DNA from: Pelagibacterales bacterium SAG-MED22
GTDB taxonomy: Bacteria; Pseudomonadota; Alphaproteobacteria; Pelagibacterales; Pelagibacteraceae
NCBI GenBank assembly: GCA_014653985.1
Contig: JACWDT010000003.1
Location: 1-64,000, forward strand
DNA: 64,000 nucleotides
Direction: 5' to 3'
Below, piece by piece: positions 10,126 through 19,643 of this stretch; positions within the stretch are counted from its first letter, which is position 1; each line of letters starts with the position of its first letter. The notes beneath the pieces were generated by a model. That model did no database searches, was not told the origin of the DNA, and saw nothing but the letters and a program-made list of their open reading frames with translations. Made by a program: the position numbers and the translations under genes.

Positions 10126-12138
10126 CATTTTTAGAAATTCTTTTTGATTTATAATTTTAATCTTTAAAGCTTTAGCATTCTCTATTTTTTTCTTAGTTGG
10201 TTTTTCACCAGTAATTAAATAATTTAACTTTTTAGATATACTGCTTACAGTTGTGCCAGAATTTTCTTCAATTAAAGATTTCACTTCTGCTCGACTTATA
10301 TTATCTAATTTACCTGTTACTAAAAAAGACATGTCTTTTAATAAACCATTTTTCACCTCATTTTTAGATTTTTTTATATTTAATAATTTTTCTAGTTCGT
10401 CTAAAACTTTTAAATTAATTGGAACTGAAAAAAAATTTTTTACCGAATTAACCTGTGTTTCACCAATTCCATCGATGATTAATAATTCGTTATATTTATT
10501 TGTTTTAGATAAGTTTTTAAAGTTGGTAAATGAAGTAAAGTATTTTGATAGTAATTTTGCATTTTCTAAACCAATATGCCTAATACCTAGAGCGTATATT
10601 AATCTTTCTAATGAAATTTTTTTTTTTTCATTAATAGAATATTTTAAATTCTCTACTGAGAGTTTACCCCACCCTTCCAAATTTTCAATTTTACTATAAT
10701 CTAATTTAAAAATATCTTGTGGAAATTGTACTAATTTTAAATTCCAGAAACTCTCTACAATTTTCTTTCCAAAGCCATCAATATTAAAAGCATCCTTTGA
10801 GACAAAATGTTTTAATTTTTCTACAGATATTTTCTCACAAAAATAACCTTCACTTGAACATCTTCTAACAGCATCATTTTTCTTTGTTATTGAATTGTAT
10901 TCTTTTATTGTTTTTGAACCACAGGAAGGGCACTTTTCTGGAAAATTAAATTTTAACTGACCTTTTTTTCTTTTTTTAAAATCAACAGAAAGTATATGTG
11001 GTATTACATCTCCAGCTCTTTCTACTGTTACAGTATCACCAATCCTAATATCTTTTCTAATAATTTCATCTTCATTATGCAAAGTTGCATTAGATACTTG
11101 CACTCCACCAATATTAATTGGTTTAATTTTTGCAACTGGAGTTAAAGCACCAGTTCTTCCAATTTGTATCTCTATATCTTTGATTTGAGATACGGCCTTA
11201 ATTGAGGAAAATTTATGTGCAACAGCCCATCTTGGAGCATTAGCAACGTTTCCTAACCTTTTTTGAAGAGCAAAATCGTTAACTTTATAAACAATTCCAT
11301 CTATATCAAAATTTAAATCAGCTCTTTTTTTTTCAATCTCGTTATAGTTATCTAATAAATTTTCAACTCCACTAATTAATTTATTTAAAGGATTTATTTC
11401 AAAACCCCATTCTTTTAATTTTTTTAGATAATCAGATTGATTTTCAACTTTTAAACCATTCTCAAAACCAAAAGTATAAGCAATAAAATTTAAAGGAATT
11501 TTTTTAGTATCTTCAGAATTTTTTTGTCTTAATGAGCCAGAGGCAGCATTTCTAGGGTTAGCAAATTTATCTTTCAAATTTTCAAAATCAGAATTTTGAA
11601 TAAAAACTTCTCCCCTAATGTCAATTTCTTCTGGAAAGTCTTTTGATGATATGTGAAGTGGAATATCTTTAATGGTTTTTAAATTATTAGTTATATCCTC
11701 ACCTTCTTTACCGTCTCCTCTTGAAAGACCTTTAACAAAATGTCCATTTTTGTAAGTTAATGAAGCTGAGATACCATCAATTTTTGGTTCAGCACTATAT
11801 GAAATTTCAAAACCTTCTTTTTTTGAGAGAAAATTTGAAATTTTTTTTTCAAAATTTATTAAATCTTCCTCTGAAAAAGCATTAGCAAGTGATAACATTG
11901 GAACTTTATGATTTACTTTTTTAAAATTTTTAGAAGGTTTGTGGCCTACAGATTTCGAAGGAGAATAATTTGATTTTAAAAATTCATATTTATTTTCTAA
12001 AAGTATAATTTCTCTTTTCAAATCATCATATTCCTTATCTGAAACAATTGGAGCACTTTTATAAAAATAAAATTTATTATATTTAGTAAGTAATTTTATT
12101 TTTTTGTTATACTTTTTGTAAATTTCTTCCTTTTTCAT
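10108..12138 (-). CDS. ligA: NAD-dependent DNA ligase
   Basis: LigA seals nicks in replication and repair. The 676-aa protein has the adenylation motif with catalytic lysine (AEPKIDGISAS, about residue 115-125). The OB fold, a four-cysteine zinc module (CPSCG ... RCSSEGYFC), helix-hairpin-helix repeats (NIDGFGKKI, IDGIGETQV) and a C-terminal BRCT domain (DMSFLVTGKLDNISRAEV) follow in that order. It is the last gene of the long cell-wall run, starting one base after the bamD stop. That placement is consistent with co-transcription with bamD. Confidence 0.97.
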   Translation of the reverse strand: MKKEEIYKKYNKKIKLLTKYNKFYFYKSAPIVSDKEYDDLKREIILLENKYEFLKSNYSPSKSVGHKPSKNFKKVNHKVPMLSLANAFSEEDLINFEKKISNFLSKKEGFEISYSAEPKIDGISASLTYKNGHFVKGLSRGDGKEGEDITNNLKTIKDIPLHISSKDFPEEIDIRGEVFIQNSDFENLKDKFANPRNAASGSLRQKNSEDTKKIPLNFIAYTFGFENGLKVENQSDYLKKLKEWGFEINPLNKLISGVENLLDNYNEIEKKRADLNFDIDGIVYKVNDFALQKRLGNVANAPRWAVAHKFSSIKAVSQIKDIEIQIGRTGALTPVAKIKPINIGGVQVSNATLHNEDEIIRKDIRIGDTVTVERAGDVIPHILSVDFKKRKKGQLKFNFPEKCPSCGSKTIKEYNSITKKNDAVRRCSSEGYFCEKISVEKLKHFVSKDAFNIDGFGKKIVESFWNLKLVQFPQDIFKLDYSKIENLEGWGKLSVENLKYSINEKKKISLERLIYALGIRHIGLENAKLLSKYFTSFTNFKNLSKTNKYNELLIIDGIGETQVNSVKNFFSVPINLKVLDELEKLLNIKKSKNEVKNGLLKDMSFLVTGKLDNISRAEVKSLIEENSGTTVSSISKKLNYLITGEKPTKKKIENAKALKIKIINQKEFLKMLNKTS

Positions 12139-12139
12139 C

Positions 12140-12986
12140 TCACTGAAATAGAGATTTAAATTTTCTGATAACTATATTACTTTTCTTCTCTTTATTTTGC
12201 AAAAATTTTTTCCTTTCTTCATACTTTTTGTCAAATAAAGCATAAGATTTTTCATACCATACAGAAGAATTATAATTGTATCCTAAAAGTTGAGCATATT
12301 TTTTTGACTCTTCCTTTAGTCCAATAATATAATATACTTCAACCAATCTATATAAAGCTTCCTCCGTATATACTGTCGTTTCATAATCATCGACTACATT
12401 TCGAAATCTATTTATTGCAGCTATCCATTTTTTTTTTATCTAAATAATATCTTCCTATATAAATTTCCTTTGAAGCAAGAATATCATCAATTAAATCTAA
12501 TTTGAATTGTGCATCTATTGCATACTCAGTATTTGGGAATTTTTTTATTAAAGTCTGAAATGTTTCTTTTGATTGTACTATAGATTGCATATCTTTTTTT
12601 TCATCAACTATTTGTTCAAAATAACAAATTCCTAGTAGATAATGCGCATAATCTAAATCTTTATCCTTTGGATAGACTTTCAAAAATCTTATTAATTCTG
12701 CTATTGAGTCTCCATAATAATCTTGAATGTAATATGCGTATGCTGCCATTAAAGCAGATTTTGGTGCTGATTCAGATTGTGGGAATAACATTTCAGCTTC
12801 ATTAAATTTTTTTGCAGCATATAAAACATCTCCTTCTTTAAAAGACTTTAAACCCTCTTCATAAGCCTCCATAACCTGAAGATTTAAGTCATCTTCCTGA
12901 ATTATAGATATTTTTACTTCCTCTTTAGAACAAGAGATAATTAAAATAGATAGTAAAATTGTTAGAAAAATTTTCTTTAAGTGCAT
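12140..12986 (-). CDS. bamD: outer-membrane assembly lipoprotein BamD, apparent frameshift
   Basis: BamD is the essential TPR lipoprotein of the BAM complex that inserts beta-barrel proteins. The ATG at 12984-12986 gives MHLKKIFLTILLSILIISCS with a signal peptide and lipobox IISC. TPR-type repeats follow (AAKKFNEAEMLFPQSESAP, AIDAQFKLDLIDDIL). The first frame ends shortly after IGRYYLDKKK, at a run of 10 A (plus-strand T at 12428-12437). With nine A the frame continues WIAAINRFRNVVDDYE and joins the downstream frame (LVEVYYIIGLKEESKKYAQL) to a stop at 12140, giving about 281 aa. I read this as one gene with a one-base homopolymer error or slippage site, not two genes. ligA follows immediately. 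Confidence 0.85.
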
Positions 12987-13033
12987 AACCAATTTATACT
13001 TACTTTAAGTGAATTTAAAAGTTATCTTTAAAT

Positions 13034-13954
13034 CTAAGCTATTGATTTTAGTAAATTTTTATTAATAAGAGTATGAGGAAGATTTTTTTCTTTAATTTCC
13101 AAAATAGAGAAATTTTCCTTATTTTGAAAAACTTTTCTCAATAGTTGGTTAGTGAGGTAATGACCTCCTTGGGAACATATAATATTAGCTACAATTCTAT
13201 AACCTGTAGTGTAAAGGTCTCCAATACAGTCTAAAATTTTATGATTTACAAATTCTCTGTCGTTTCTTAATCCATCTAAATTTAATATTTCTTTATCTTT
13301 TACTACTATCGCATTATCTAAGCTTCCACCTTTTGCTAGTCCATTTTTTTTGATAATTTCAATGTCTTCAAATAAGCAAAAAGTTCTAGAATTATATATA
13401 TCTTCTAAATTATCTTCATAAACTTTGACTTTATTTCTCTGGTTCCCAATTATTGGATTTTTATATTTTAACTCAAAATCTATATTCAAACTTAATGTTG
13501 ATGGTTTAATTGAAATAAATCTCTCACCCTCTGAATAGCTGATATCTTTATTTATTTTAATTACTTTGATAGGTGCAGTACTTAGTTCAAAACCTGATGA
13601 AATTATTTTTTCTATAAAAATTTTTGCTGAACCATCTAAGATTGGAACCTCTTCATTATCAATTTCAATTAATGCGTTGTCGACTCCTAATCCAAATAAG
13701 GCCCCCATTAGATGTTCTATTGTTGAAACTTTAGCCCCAAATTCATTCTCTACTGTTGTATTTAAAGATGTATTGGTGACATTATTAAAGTTTGGATAAA
13801 CTATGTTGTTTGATTTTAAATCTACTCTTTGAAAAACAACTCCAAAATCAGGTTTTGCTGGCTTGATGCAAACATTAACGTTACATCCACTATGAAGGGC
13901 AATTCCACTAAAATAAATATTATGTTTAACTGTTTTTTGAGTTAAATATGACAC
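13034..13954 (-). CDS. lpxC: UDP-3-O-acyl-N-acetylglucosamine deacetylase
   Basis: LpxC catalyses the committed zinc-dependent deacetylation in lipid A synthesis. The 306-aa protein has the EHLMGALFGLGVDNALIEI block, PILDGSA, GSLDNAIVV and the zinc/catalytic segment NHKILDCIGDLY. Its presence implies a lipid A-bearing outer membrane. In many proteobacteria lpxC directly follows ftsZ at the end of the dcw cluster; here it follows the ftsA-like gene after a 64-base gap that contains no gene. Confidence 0.96.
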   Translation of the reverse strand: MSYLTQKTVKHNIYFSGIALHSGCNVNVCIKPAKPDFGVVFQRVDLKSNNIVYPNFNNVTNTSLNTTVENEFGAKVSTIEHLMGALFGLGVDNALIEIDNEEVPILDGSAKIFIEKIISSGFELSTAPIKVIKINKDISYSEGERFISIKPSTLSLNIDFELKYKNPIIGNQRNKVKVYEDNLEDIYNSRTFCLFEDIEIIKKNGLAKGGSLDNAIVVKDKEILNLDGLRNDREFVNHKILDCIGDLYTTGYRIVANIICSQGGHYLTNQLLRKVFQNKENFSILEIKEKNLPHTLINKNLLKSIA

Positions 13955-14018
13955 ATTTCATGTTTAATTTGTATCAACTAAGATTAAAACACAACTAATA
14001 TTACCAGATAAGACAATA

Positions 14019-14723
14019 TTAGCTAAATAGTTGAAAAAATTTTTCAAAAAAACCTATCTTTTTCTTACTTTTCTGAACCAATCCAATCTCATTGTAATTT
14101 TGGCCACTATATATTTTAAATGCCCCTACAGATAAATCTGGAGTATCCTCTTCAAAAAAATCATTAATATATTCCCTTTCAAATAAACGTTCAATTTTAA
14201 TTTCGTATTTTGCAAGTACATTGCTAATTTCTTCAATCAATGTGTTTGGTATGGAAATAAAATTTACCTCAACAAATATATTTTCACCATCAATTTCTTT
14301 ATCAAATGATTTGTAATTAACCCCATCTATTAAATATTTATTTATTATAAAATGCATAATCTTATTATTTTGATAACTTAGTTTAAATAAATCCTTGAGT
14401 TCAGTTAAAGAGCTTTCGAGATATTGTTTATTAATCTTTTCACCATAATTTATTTTTTTAGTTCCAATTGATAAATTTAAAATTTGTTTATTTTCAATTA
14501 TTAGCAGTATACTTTTTAAAAAATTACCAATTAATTTTTCAATTTTAAAAATATTTTTATCTAGAAAGTTACTTAATAAATTATAATCAATTGTGTCCGA
14601 TTCATCTTCAATAAAAATTTCATCTGTAAAAACATTTTTTAAATTTTTTTTATTTAACAAGTAAATCTCAAATTTTTTTTTAGAAATACATAAATAAACT
14701 TCAAAATTTAATTCTTCAGTCAT
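14019..14723 (-). CDS. reduced FtsA-like cell-division protein
   Basis: This 234-aa protein occupies the ftsA position, overlapping ftsQ by 8 bases and preceding lpxC. Residues about 125-180 (YLIDGVNYKSFDKEIDGENI and the following beta strands, ending IKIERLF) resemble the SHS2/1C subdomain of FtsA. The end (LSVGAFKIYSG ... KKIGFFEKFFQLFS) resembles FtsA's closing strand, linker and amphipathic membrane-targeting helix. FtsA is normally about 400 aa. No phosphate-1 or phosphate-2 actin-fold motif (GxxxT, DxGGGT) is seen, so it probably does not bind ATP like a classical FtsA. Position and partial resemblance support the call; homology is not proven. Confidence 0.6.
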   Translation of the reverse strand: MTEELNFEVYLCISKKKFEIYLLNKKNLKNVFTDEIFIEDESDTIDYNLLSNFLDKNIFKIEKLIGNFLKSILLIIENKQILNLSIGTKKINYGEKINKQYLESSLTELKDLFKLSYQNNKIMHFIINKYLIDGVNYKSFDKEIDGENIFVEVNFISIPNTLIEEISNVLAKYEIKIERLFEREYINDFFEEDTPDLSVGAFKIYSGQNYNEIGLVQKSKKKIGFFEKFFQLFS

Positions 14724-15387
14724 TTAAAATGATTTGATTTTTAATTCTTGCATCTACAACTTTAATATTATTAAAATTGTTATCATTTAAAATTTCAAAA
14801 GCTTGATCCAAGGAAAGTTGCGTGTGATCATTTGATAATTTTAATATTATATTATTTTTAAGTTCTAAATCCCATCTTCTGGATGGAAAGAAGTATAAAT
14901 TTTTAACTTGATTAAGCGAAAACTTAGATTGCTGAATTATATTTGTAAATTTAATAAATTCATCTATTTCTGGTTTACCAAATATAAATGGTAACTCTTT
15001 ATCTGAAAATTTAACATCAGATAACTTACCATTTGATCCTATAAGAAATATTTTTCCTTTATTATTAATCTTTGCTAAAAAGTTAGTCTTTTTAATTTTG
15101 ATATCTATGGTGTCAGGATATATTTTAAATATTTCATGATTTTGAACCAAACTGTTTGAACTTATTATTTTAGAAATTTCTTTTCCATTAAGAAAAAAAA
15201 TATTTTTTAAATTTAGCTCTTTAATGCTTTCTAAAAAATCTATATTTTGATTTTGATTTAATCCTGAAATTTGAATACTTTTAATTGTATCAAATCTGAC
15301 TTTTGTTAATGTAGTTTTATTAATAGAGCTAACTATAAGAAATAAAAATAAATAAATAAAAATTTTTTTACTTTTTTGTTGAGGCAT
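14716..15387 (-). CDS. ftsQ: cell-division protein FtsQ/DivIB
   Basis: This is a single-pass inner-membrane divisome protein. The 223-aa sequence has a short cytoplasmic start, a transmembrane helix (IFIYLFLFLIVSSI) and a POTRA-like segment (FDTIKSIQISGLNQNQNIDF ... IKIKKTNFLA). An FtsQ beta domain follows (FLIGSNGKLSDVKFSDKELP, RRWDLELKNNIILKL). It sits between ddl and the ftsA-like gene, overlapping both, which is the classical dcw order. It is shorter than E. coli FtsQ (276 aa). Confidence 0.88.
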   Translation of the reverse strand: MPQQKSKKIFIYLFLFLIVSSINKTTLTKVRFDTIKSIQISGLNQNQNIDFLESIKELNLKNIFFLNGKEISKIISSNSLVQNHEIFKIYPDTIDIKIKKTNFLAKINNKGKIFLIGSNGKLSDVKFSDKELPFIFGKPEIDEFIKFTNIIQQSKFSLNQVKNLYFFPSRRWDLELKNNIILKLSNDHTQLSLDQAFEILNDNNFNNIKVVDARIKNQIILND

Positions 15388-16282
15388 CTTTTAATATCCA
15401 CTCTATTAATTTTATAAAGCTCAAACCGTGATGGGCAGCTATTTCAGGAACTAAAGAAAGTTTTGTCATGCCAGGTTGAGTGTTTATCTCTAGCAAATAA
15501 AATTTACCATTAAAGTATTTAAAGTCTGATCTAGTAACTCCTCTACATCTGATTATTTTATGAGCTTTGTGGGCTATCTCTAATACTTCATTTAATTTTC
15601 TTTTTGGTAGATCAATCTTTATAATATGTTGAGTTTTAGCATTAGTATTATACTTGGCTTGATAATCATAAAATTTTCTCTTAGGTTTTAGTTCTATCGC
15701 TCCTAATTTTTTATTTCCTAATATTGCAACTTGTATTTCTCTACCTCCAATAAATTTTTCAATGATTACCTTTTTGTAGTTTTTAAGTGAATTTAAAATT
15801 CTAAATATATTTTTTCTATTACAGATAAACACATTTACACTTGAGCCTTCATTTAATGGTTTGACTACAACTGGAAATTTTAATTTACTATTAATTAATT
15901 TAATAAGTTGTGATTTTTTTTTATCAAACGAGTATATAATGAACTTTGGAGTATTTATTTTATATTTTATAAATAATTTTTTAGATATTTCTTTATCCAT
16001 TGCTATTGCAGATGGAATTACACCTGAATGAGTATATGGTATTTTAAACTTTTCAAGTATAGTTTGAATATAACCATCTTCCCCAAACTGTCCGTGTAAT
16101 GCATTAAAAATCACTTCAGGATTAAATTTATTGATATTTTTTTGTAGATTATTATTTGGCTCAGAAATTTTTACGATATATGAATTTTTTCGTAATTCTT
16201 TTGCAACTTGCAATCCAGTATCAAGGCTAATTAGTCTCTCTTTTGAAATTCCCCCTGATATTATTAAAATTTTCTTTTTCAA
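15368..16282 (-). CDS. ddl: D-alanine--D-alanine ligase
   Basis: This ATP-grasp enzyme makes the D-Ala-D-Ala dipeptide added by MurF. The 304-aa protein has FNALHGQFGEDGYIQTILE, VVKPLNEGSSVNVFI, the phosphate-binding FIGGREIQVAIL and LEINTQPGMTKLSLVP, all family blocks. It begins one base after murB ends and overlaps ftsQ by 20 bases, as part of the continuous dcw run. Confidence 0.96.
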   Translation of the reverse strand: MKKKILIISGGISKERLISLDTGLQVAKELRKNSYIVKISEPNNNLQKNINKFNPEVIFNALHGQFGEDGYIQTILEKFKIPYTHSGVIPSAIAMDKEISKKLFIKYKINTPKFIIYSFDKKKSQLIKLINSKLKFPVVVKPLNEGSSVNVFICNRKNIFRILNSLKNYKKVIIEKFIGGREIQVAILGNKKLGAIELKPKRKFYDYQAKYNTNAKTQHIIKIDLPKRKLNEVLEIAHKAHKIIRCRGVTRSDFKYFNGKFYLLEINTQPGMTKLSLVPEIAAHHGLSFIKLIEWILKDASTKK

Positions 16283-16283
16283 T

Positions 16284-17189
16284 TTATTCTATTATTTTAA
16301 TTTCTGTTTCAAGCTTGATACCAGTTTTTTTGAAAACACAATCAGATACAAATTTAATCAAATCCCTCATGTCTTCAAATTTAGCATTACCTTTGTTTAC
16401 AAAAAAATTGCAGTGCTTCTCTGAAATTGAAGCATCTCCAAATGATTTTTTAAGTGGTACAGACTCTCTAATTAACTGCCATACCTTTTTATCAGTTTGG
16501 TTGATAGGGTTTTTAAACGTACTTCCACTAGTTTTTATTCTTGTAGGTTGAGCTTGTTTTTTTTTTTCAACTAATTTTTGAACTTCACTCTTTATTAAAG
16601 CTTTATCTTTCTTGTATCCCTTAAAGGATGCGCTCAAAAATATGAGATCGTCTGAAAGTCCACTCTCTCTATATTTAAAATCTATATCTTTAGCTGGAAT
16701 AGTTAAAACCTTACCTGATTTATCTACCGCTTGAATAGAAATGAGGATATCTTTAAATTCTCTGCCAAAGCATCCTGCATTCATTTTTATACCACCACCA
16801 ATTGTTCCTGGAATACATGATAAAAATTCAAAGCCACCTAAACCATTAGTAATGGCGAATTCTGATAGCGATTTGTCACTAACAGCACTGCCTGCAATTA
16901 TTATTTCTTCTGATAATAAAGAAATATTATTAAAGTTATTTAATAATTTAATTACAACGCCATCATAATCATTGTCTGTAATTAATGTGTTTGAGCCCCC
17001 TCCTAAAATAAAAATCTTTTCTTTATTATTTATCTTTTTTAAAAACTTGATTAATTCTTTTAAATTTTTTGCTTTATAATAAATCTTTGTTTTGCCACCA
17101 ATATTAAACCAATTCTTTTTCTTCAAATCATAATTTAATTTTAGATTTTCACTAAATTCTGAAGATAATTTTTTTAAATAATCACTCAT
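16284..17189 (-). CDS. murB: UDP-N-acetylenolpyruvoylglucosamine reductase
   Basis: This FAD enzyme reduces the enolpyruvyl group to form UDP-MurNAc. The 301-aa protein shows the FAD-binding block FILGGGSNTLI, then CIPGTIGGGIKMNAGCFG, YRESGL, and the catalytic serine segment TSGSTFKNP. SEKHCNFFVN is near the C-terminus. Start and murC stop share one base. Confidence 0.96.
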   Translation of the reverse strand: MSDYLKKLSSEFSENLKLNYDLKKKNWFNIGGKTKIYYKAKNLKELIKFLKKINNKEKIFILGGGSNTLITDNDYDGVVIKLLNNFNNISLLSEEIIIAGSAVSDKSLSEFAITNGLGGFEFLSCIPGTIGGGIKMNAGCFGREFKDILISIQAVDKSGKVLTIPAKDIDFKYRESGLSDDLIFLSASFKGYKKDKALIKSEVQKLVEKKKQAQPTRIKTSGSTFKNPINQTDKKVWQLIRESVPLKKSFGDASISEKHCNFFVNKGNAKFEDMRDLIKFVSDCVFKKTGIKLETEIKIIE

Positions 17190-18583
17190 TACAAAAATTT
17201 AGGCAGTTCTCTCATCCATGATGAAATGGAACCCGCACCCATACCTATTACTATTTTATCCCCATAAATATTATGTTTTATATATTTTGCTAATTGATAT
17301 TTGTCATTCACTAGAAATAGTTGAACTTTAGATTTTTTTATTATTTCTTTTGCAAAATTATAATAACTAAAACCTAATTTGATTTTTTCACCTGCAGTAT
17401 ATATTGGAAAAAGAATTACTTTGTCTGCATCTTTAAATGCAGAGGCAAATTCTGACTTTAAATCTTTCAATCTTGATATCCTGTGTGGTTGAAAAATACA
17501 TATTTTTTCATAATTTGAATATACTTTTTTTACTCCATTAAGAACTTCTTTAATTTCAGTTGGATGATGAGCATAATCATCAAAAAAATCAACTTTGTTA
17601 AAGGTAAAAATTTTATTAAATCTTCTTTGAACGCCTTTAAAGTTTTTAAGTCCTTTTTTTACATTTGAAACACTTAAGCCAACATTAAGTGCTACAGCAG
17701 TTGCAGCTACCGAATTTTTAATATTATGCAAGCCCAATAATGGAATTTTTATTTTTCTAATTATTATAATTTTCTTATTAGGCAATGTAATTTTTAAATC
17801 ATACTCAGAGTATTCTCTAAACTGTTTTATATTTTTAACACTATAGTTAGATTTGTTATTTATACCGTAAGTATAAAAATTTTTATTTTTTAACTTTTTT
17901 AATAAGTTTTTATTATTTTTATTATCTAAACAAATAAATGATTTTCCAAAGGATGGAACTTTGTTAACAAAATTTACAAAATATTTATTTAATTTATCCA
18001 TAGAACCATAATAGTCCATGTGTTCTCTATCAATATTTGTTATGATCGCATACGTTGGAGGGGTATGAACAAAGCTACCGTCTGACTCATCGGCTTCTAA
18101 TATTGACCACTCACTTTTACCAAGTTTCGCAGAATTATTTATAGAGTTGATTACGCCTCCATTAATGATAGTTGGATCTATTTTTGTTTCTTGAAAAATA
18201 GAAGCAATTAGAGATGTGGTAGTAGTCTTGCCATGAGAACCCACAACAACAATATTTTTTGTTAAAGACACAATATTTGCTAACATTTCGCCTCTTTTAT
18301 AAATGGGCAACTGTTTCTTAATTGCCTCTAACATTTCCGGATTATTTTTTTTTATAGCTGAAGATATAACTAATATTGTTGCCTTATTTATATTTTGTTT
18401 TTGATGTCCTATGAAGACTTTTATTTTTTCTTTTTTTAGCCTTTCAATATTTTTATTAATAGAAATATCGCTACCTTGGACTCTAAAACCTTTACCTTTC
18501 ATTATTAAAGCTAAACCACTCATACCAATACCACCAATGCCAATAAAATGTATTAACTCAGTTTTTGCTAATTTAATTTTCAT
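17189..18583 (-). CDS. murC: UDP-N-acetylmuramate--L-alanine ligase
   Basis: This is the first Mur ligase, adding L-Ala to UDP-MurNAc. The 464-aa protein has an N-terminal Rossmann-like HFIGIGGIGMSGLA, the ATP-binding VVGSHGKTTTTS (about residues 113-124), EADESDGSF, ITNIDREHMDYYG, the central DDYAHHPTEI and FQPHRISRL. It overlaps murG by 11 bases. Confidence 0.97.
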   Translation of the reverse strand: MKIKLAKTELIHFIGIGGIGMSGLALIMKGKGFRVQGSDISINKNIERLKKEKIKVFIGHQKQNINKATILVISSAIKKNNPEMLEAIKKQLPIYKRGEMLANIVSLTKNIVVVGSHGKTTTTSLIASIFQETKIDPTIINGGVINSINNSAKLGKSEWSILEADESDGSFVHTPPTYAIITNIDREHMDYYGSMDKLNKYFVNFVNKVPSFGKSFICLDNKNNKNLLKKLKNKNFYTYGINNKSNYSVKNIKQFREYSEYDLKITLPNKKIIIIRKIKIPLLGLHNIKNSVAATAVALNVGLSVSNVKKGLKNFKGVQRRFNKIFTFNKVDFFDDYAHHPTEIKEVLNGVKKVYSNYEKICIFQPHRISRLKDLKSEFASAFKDADKVILFPIYTAGEKIKLGFSYYNFAKEIIKKSKVQLFLVNDKYQLAKYIKHNIYGDKIVIGMGAGSISSWMRELPKFL

Positions 18584-19640
18584 TTAAAATTGATAATAAA
18601 TTTTGATTAACATTAATCCATGTATTTTGATAATTTAAATTTCTTAAATTCTTTTTTTTAAACAAATATTCCTCTTTATTTTTAATTATCTTGTGCAAAA
18701 GGTCTTCTAAATTTTTTTTGTCAAGATTTTCTTGATTTACAATCCAACAAGAGTTTTGATCCCCATAAAATTTTGCATTTTCATATTGATGGTTGTCCAT
18801 AGATGATGGAAGAGGGATAGATATAAATGGGACATTTAATAATGACAACTCTGCTAAACTTGAAGCACCACCTCTTGTAATACATAAATCAGTTTTAATT
18901 AAAAGTTTATTGAGATCTTTTTCAAACACAAAAACGTGGTGTTCAATTTTATTTTCTTTGTAAAAATTTATAAGAAAATTTTGATTACTTTCACTTGTTT
19001 GGTGAATAATTTTTATTTTTATACTTTTTGAAACTTTAGCTAAAGTTTGATGTAATAAATTATCAAATATTTTGGCACCCTGACTACCTCCTATGATAGT
19101 AATAGTAAATAACCTTTTTTCTTCAATATTCGTTAATTCTTCATAATATTTTTTTCTTACTAAAGGTTTAAGAATTCTTAACTTTTTTTCAAATTTTTTA
19201 GGAAAATCAATTATATTTTTTGAGTAACAAATAAAAATTTTTGAAAATTTTAAAAAAAATTTATTTGCTCTACCTATAACCATATTTGGTTCAATTAAAT
19301 AAATTTTAATACCCAATAATTTTGCAGCAAAACATAACGGTAAAGACATATATCCACCTGTTGAAATTAAAATCGATATTTTTTTTTTTTTTAGAATACT
19401 CAAAGATTTTATTATTAATAAAAAAACTTTAAAAATTACAAAAGGAAAAAAAATAGAGATTTTTAGTTTTGGAGTATCAACAATAAAAGGTTTATAATTT
19501 TCTGTTTCAAAATATTTTAAACCTCTTTGATCACTTGAAATAAACATATCGTACTCAGTTTTTAAATGATCATAAATTGTCAAAGCTGGTAATACATGTC
19601 CACCCGATCCACCTGTAGTAATCAAAATTTTTTTTTTCAT
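18573..19640 (-). CDS. murG: UDP-GlcNAc:undecaprenyl-PP-MurNAc-pentapeptide GlcNAc transferase
   Basis: This GT-B glycosyltransferase converts lipid I to lipid II on the inner face of the membrane. The 355-aa protein starts KKKILITTGGSGGHVLPAL (glycine-rich loop). It contains STGGYMSLP, EPNMVIGRANK, ITIIGGSQGAKIFD and the donor-binding TRGGASSLAELSLLNVPFIS. A run of 14 A within LKKKKISIL (plus-strand T, 19379-19392) is in frame, which shows that a homopolymer longer than the one in bamD is read correctly here. Confidence 0.96.
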   Translation of the reverse strand: MKKKILITTGGSGGHVLPALTIYDHLKTEYDMFISSDQRGLKYFETENYKPFIVDTPKLKISIFFPFVIFKVFLLIIKSLSILKKKKISILISTGGYMSLPLCFAAKLLGIKIYLIEPNMVIGRANKFFLKFSKIFICYSKNIIDFPKKFEKKLRILKPLVRKKYYEELTNIEEKRLFTITIIGGSQGAKIFDNLLHQTLAKVSKSIKIKIIHQTSESNQNFLINFYKENKIEHHVFVFEKDLNKLLIKTDLCITRGGASSLAELSLLNVPFISIPLPSSMDNHQYENAKFYGDQNSCWIVNQENLDKKNLEDLLHKIIKNKEEYLFKKKNLRNLNYQNTWINVNQNLLSILNEN

Positions 19641-19643
19641 TAA

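Noticed and set aside
12140..12346. Separate 68-aa gene downstream of bamD
   Set aside because: It is the natural C-terminus of BamD in another frame; correcting one base in the 10-A tract joins them.
19379..19392. 14-base T run in murG as a possible frameshift
   Set aside because: The frame is maintained on both sides (LKKKKISIL), so the gene is intact.
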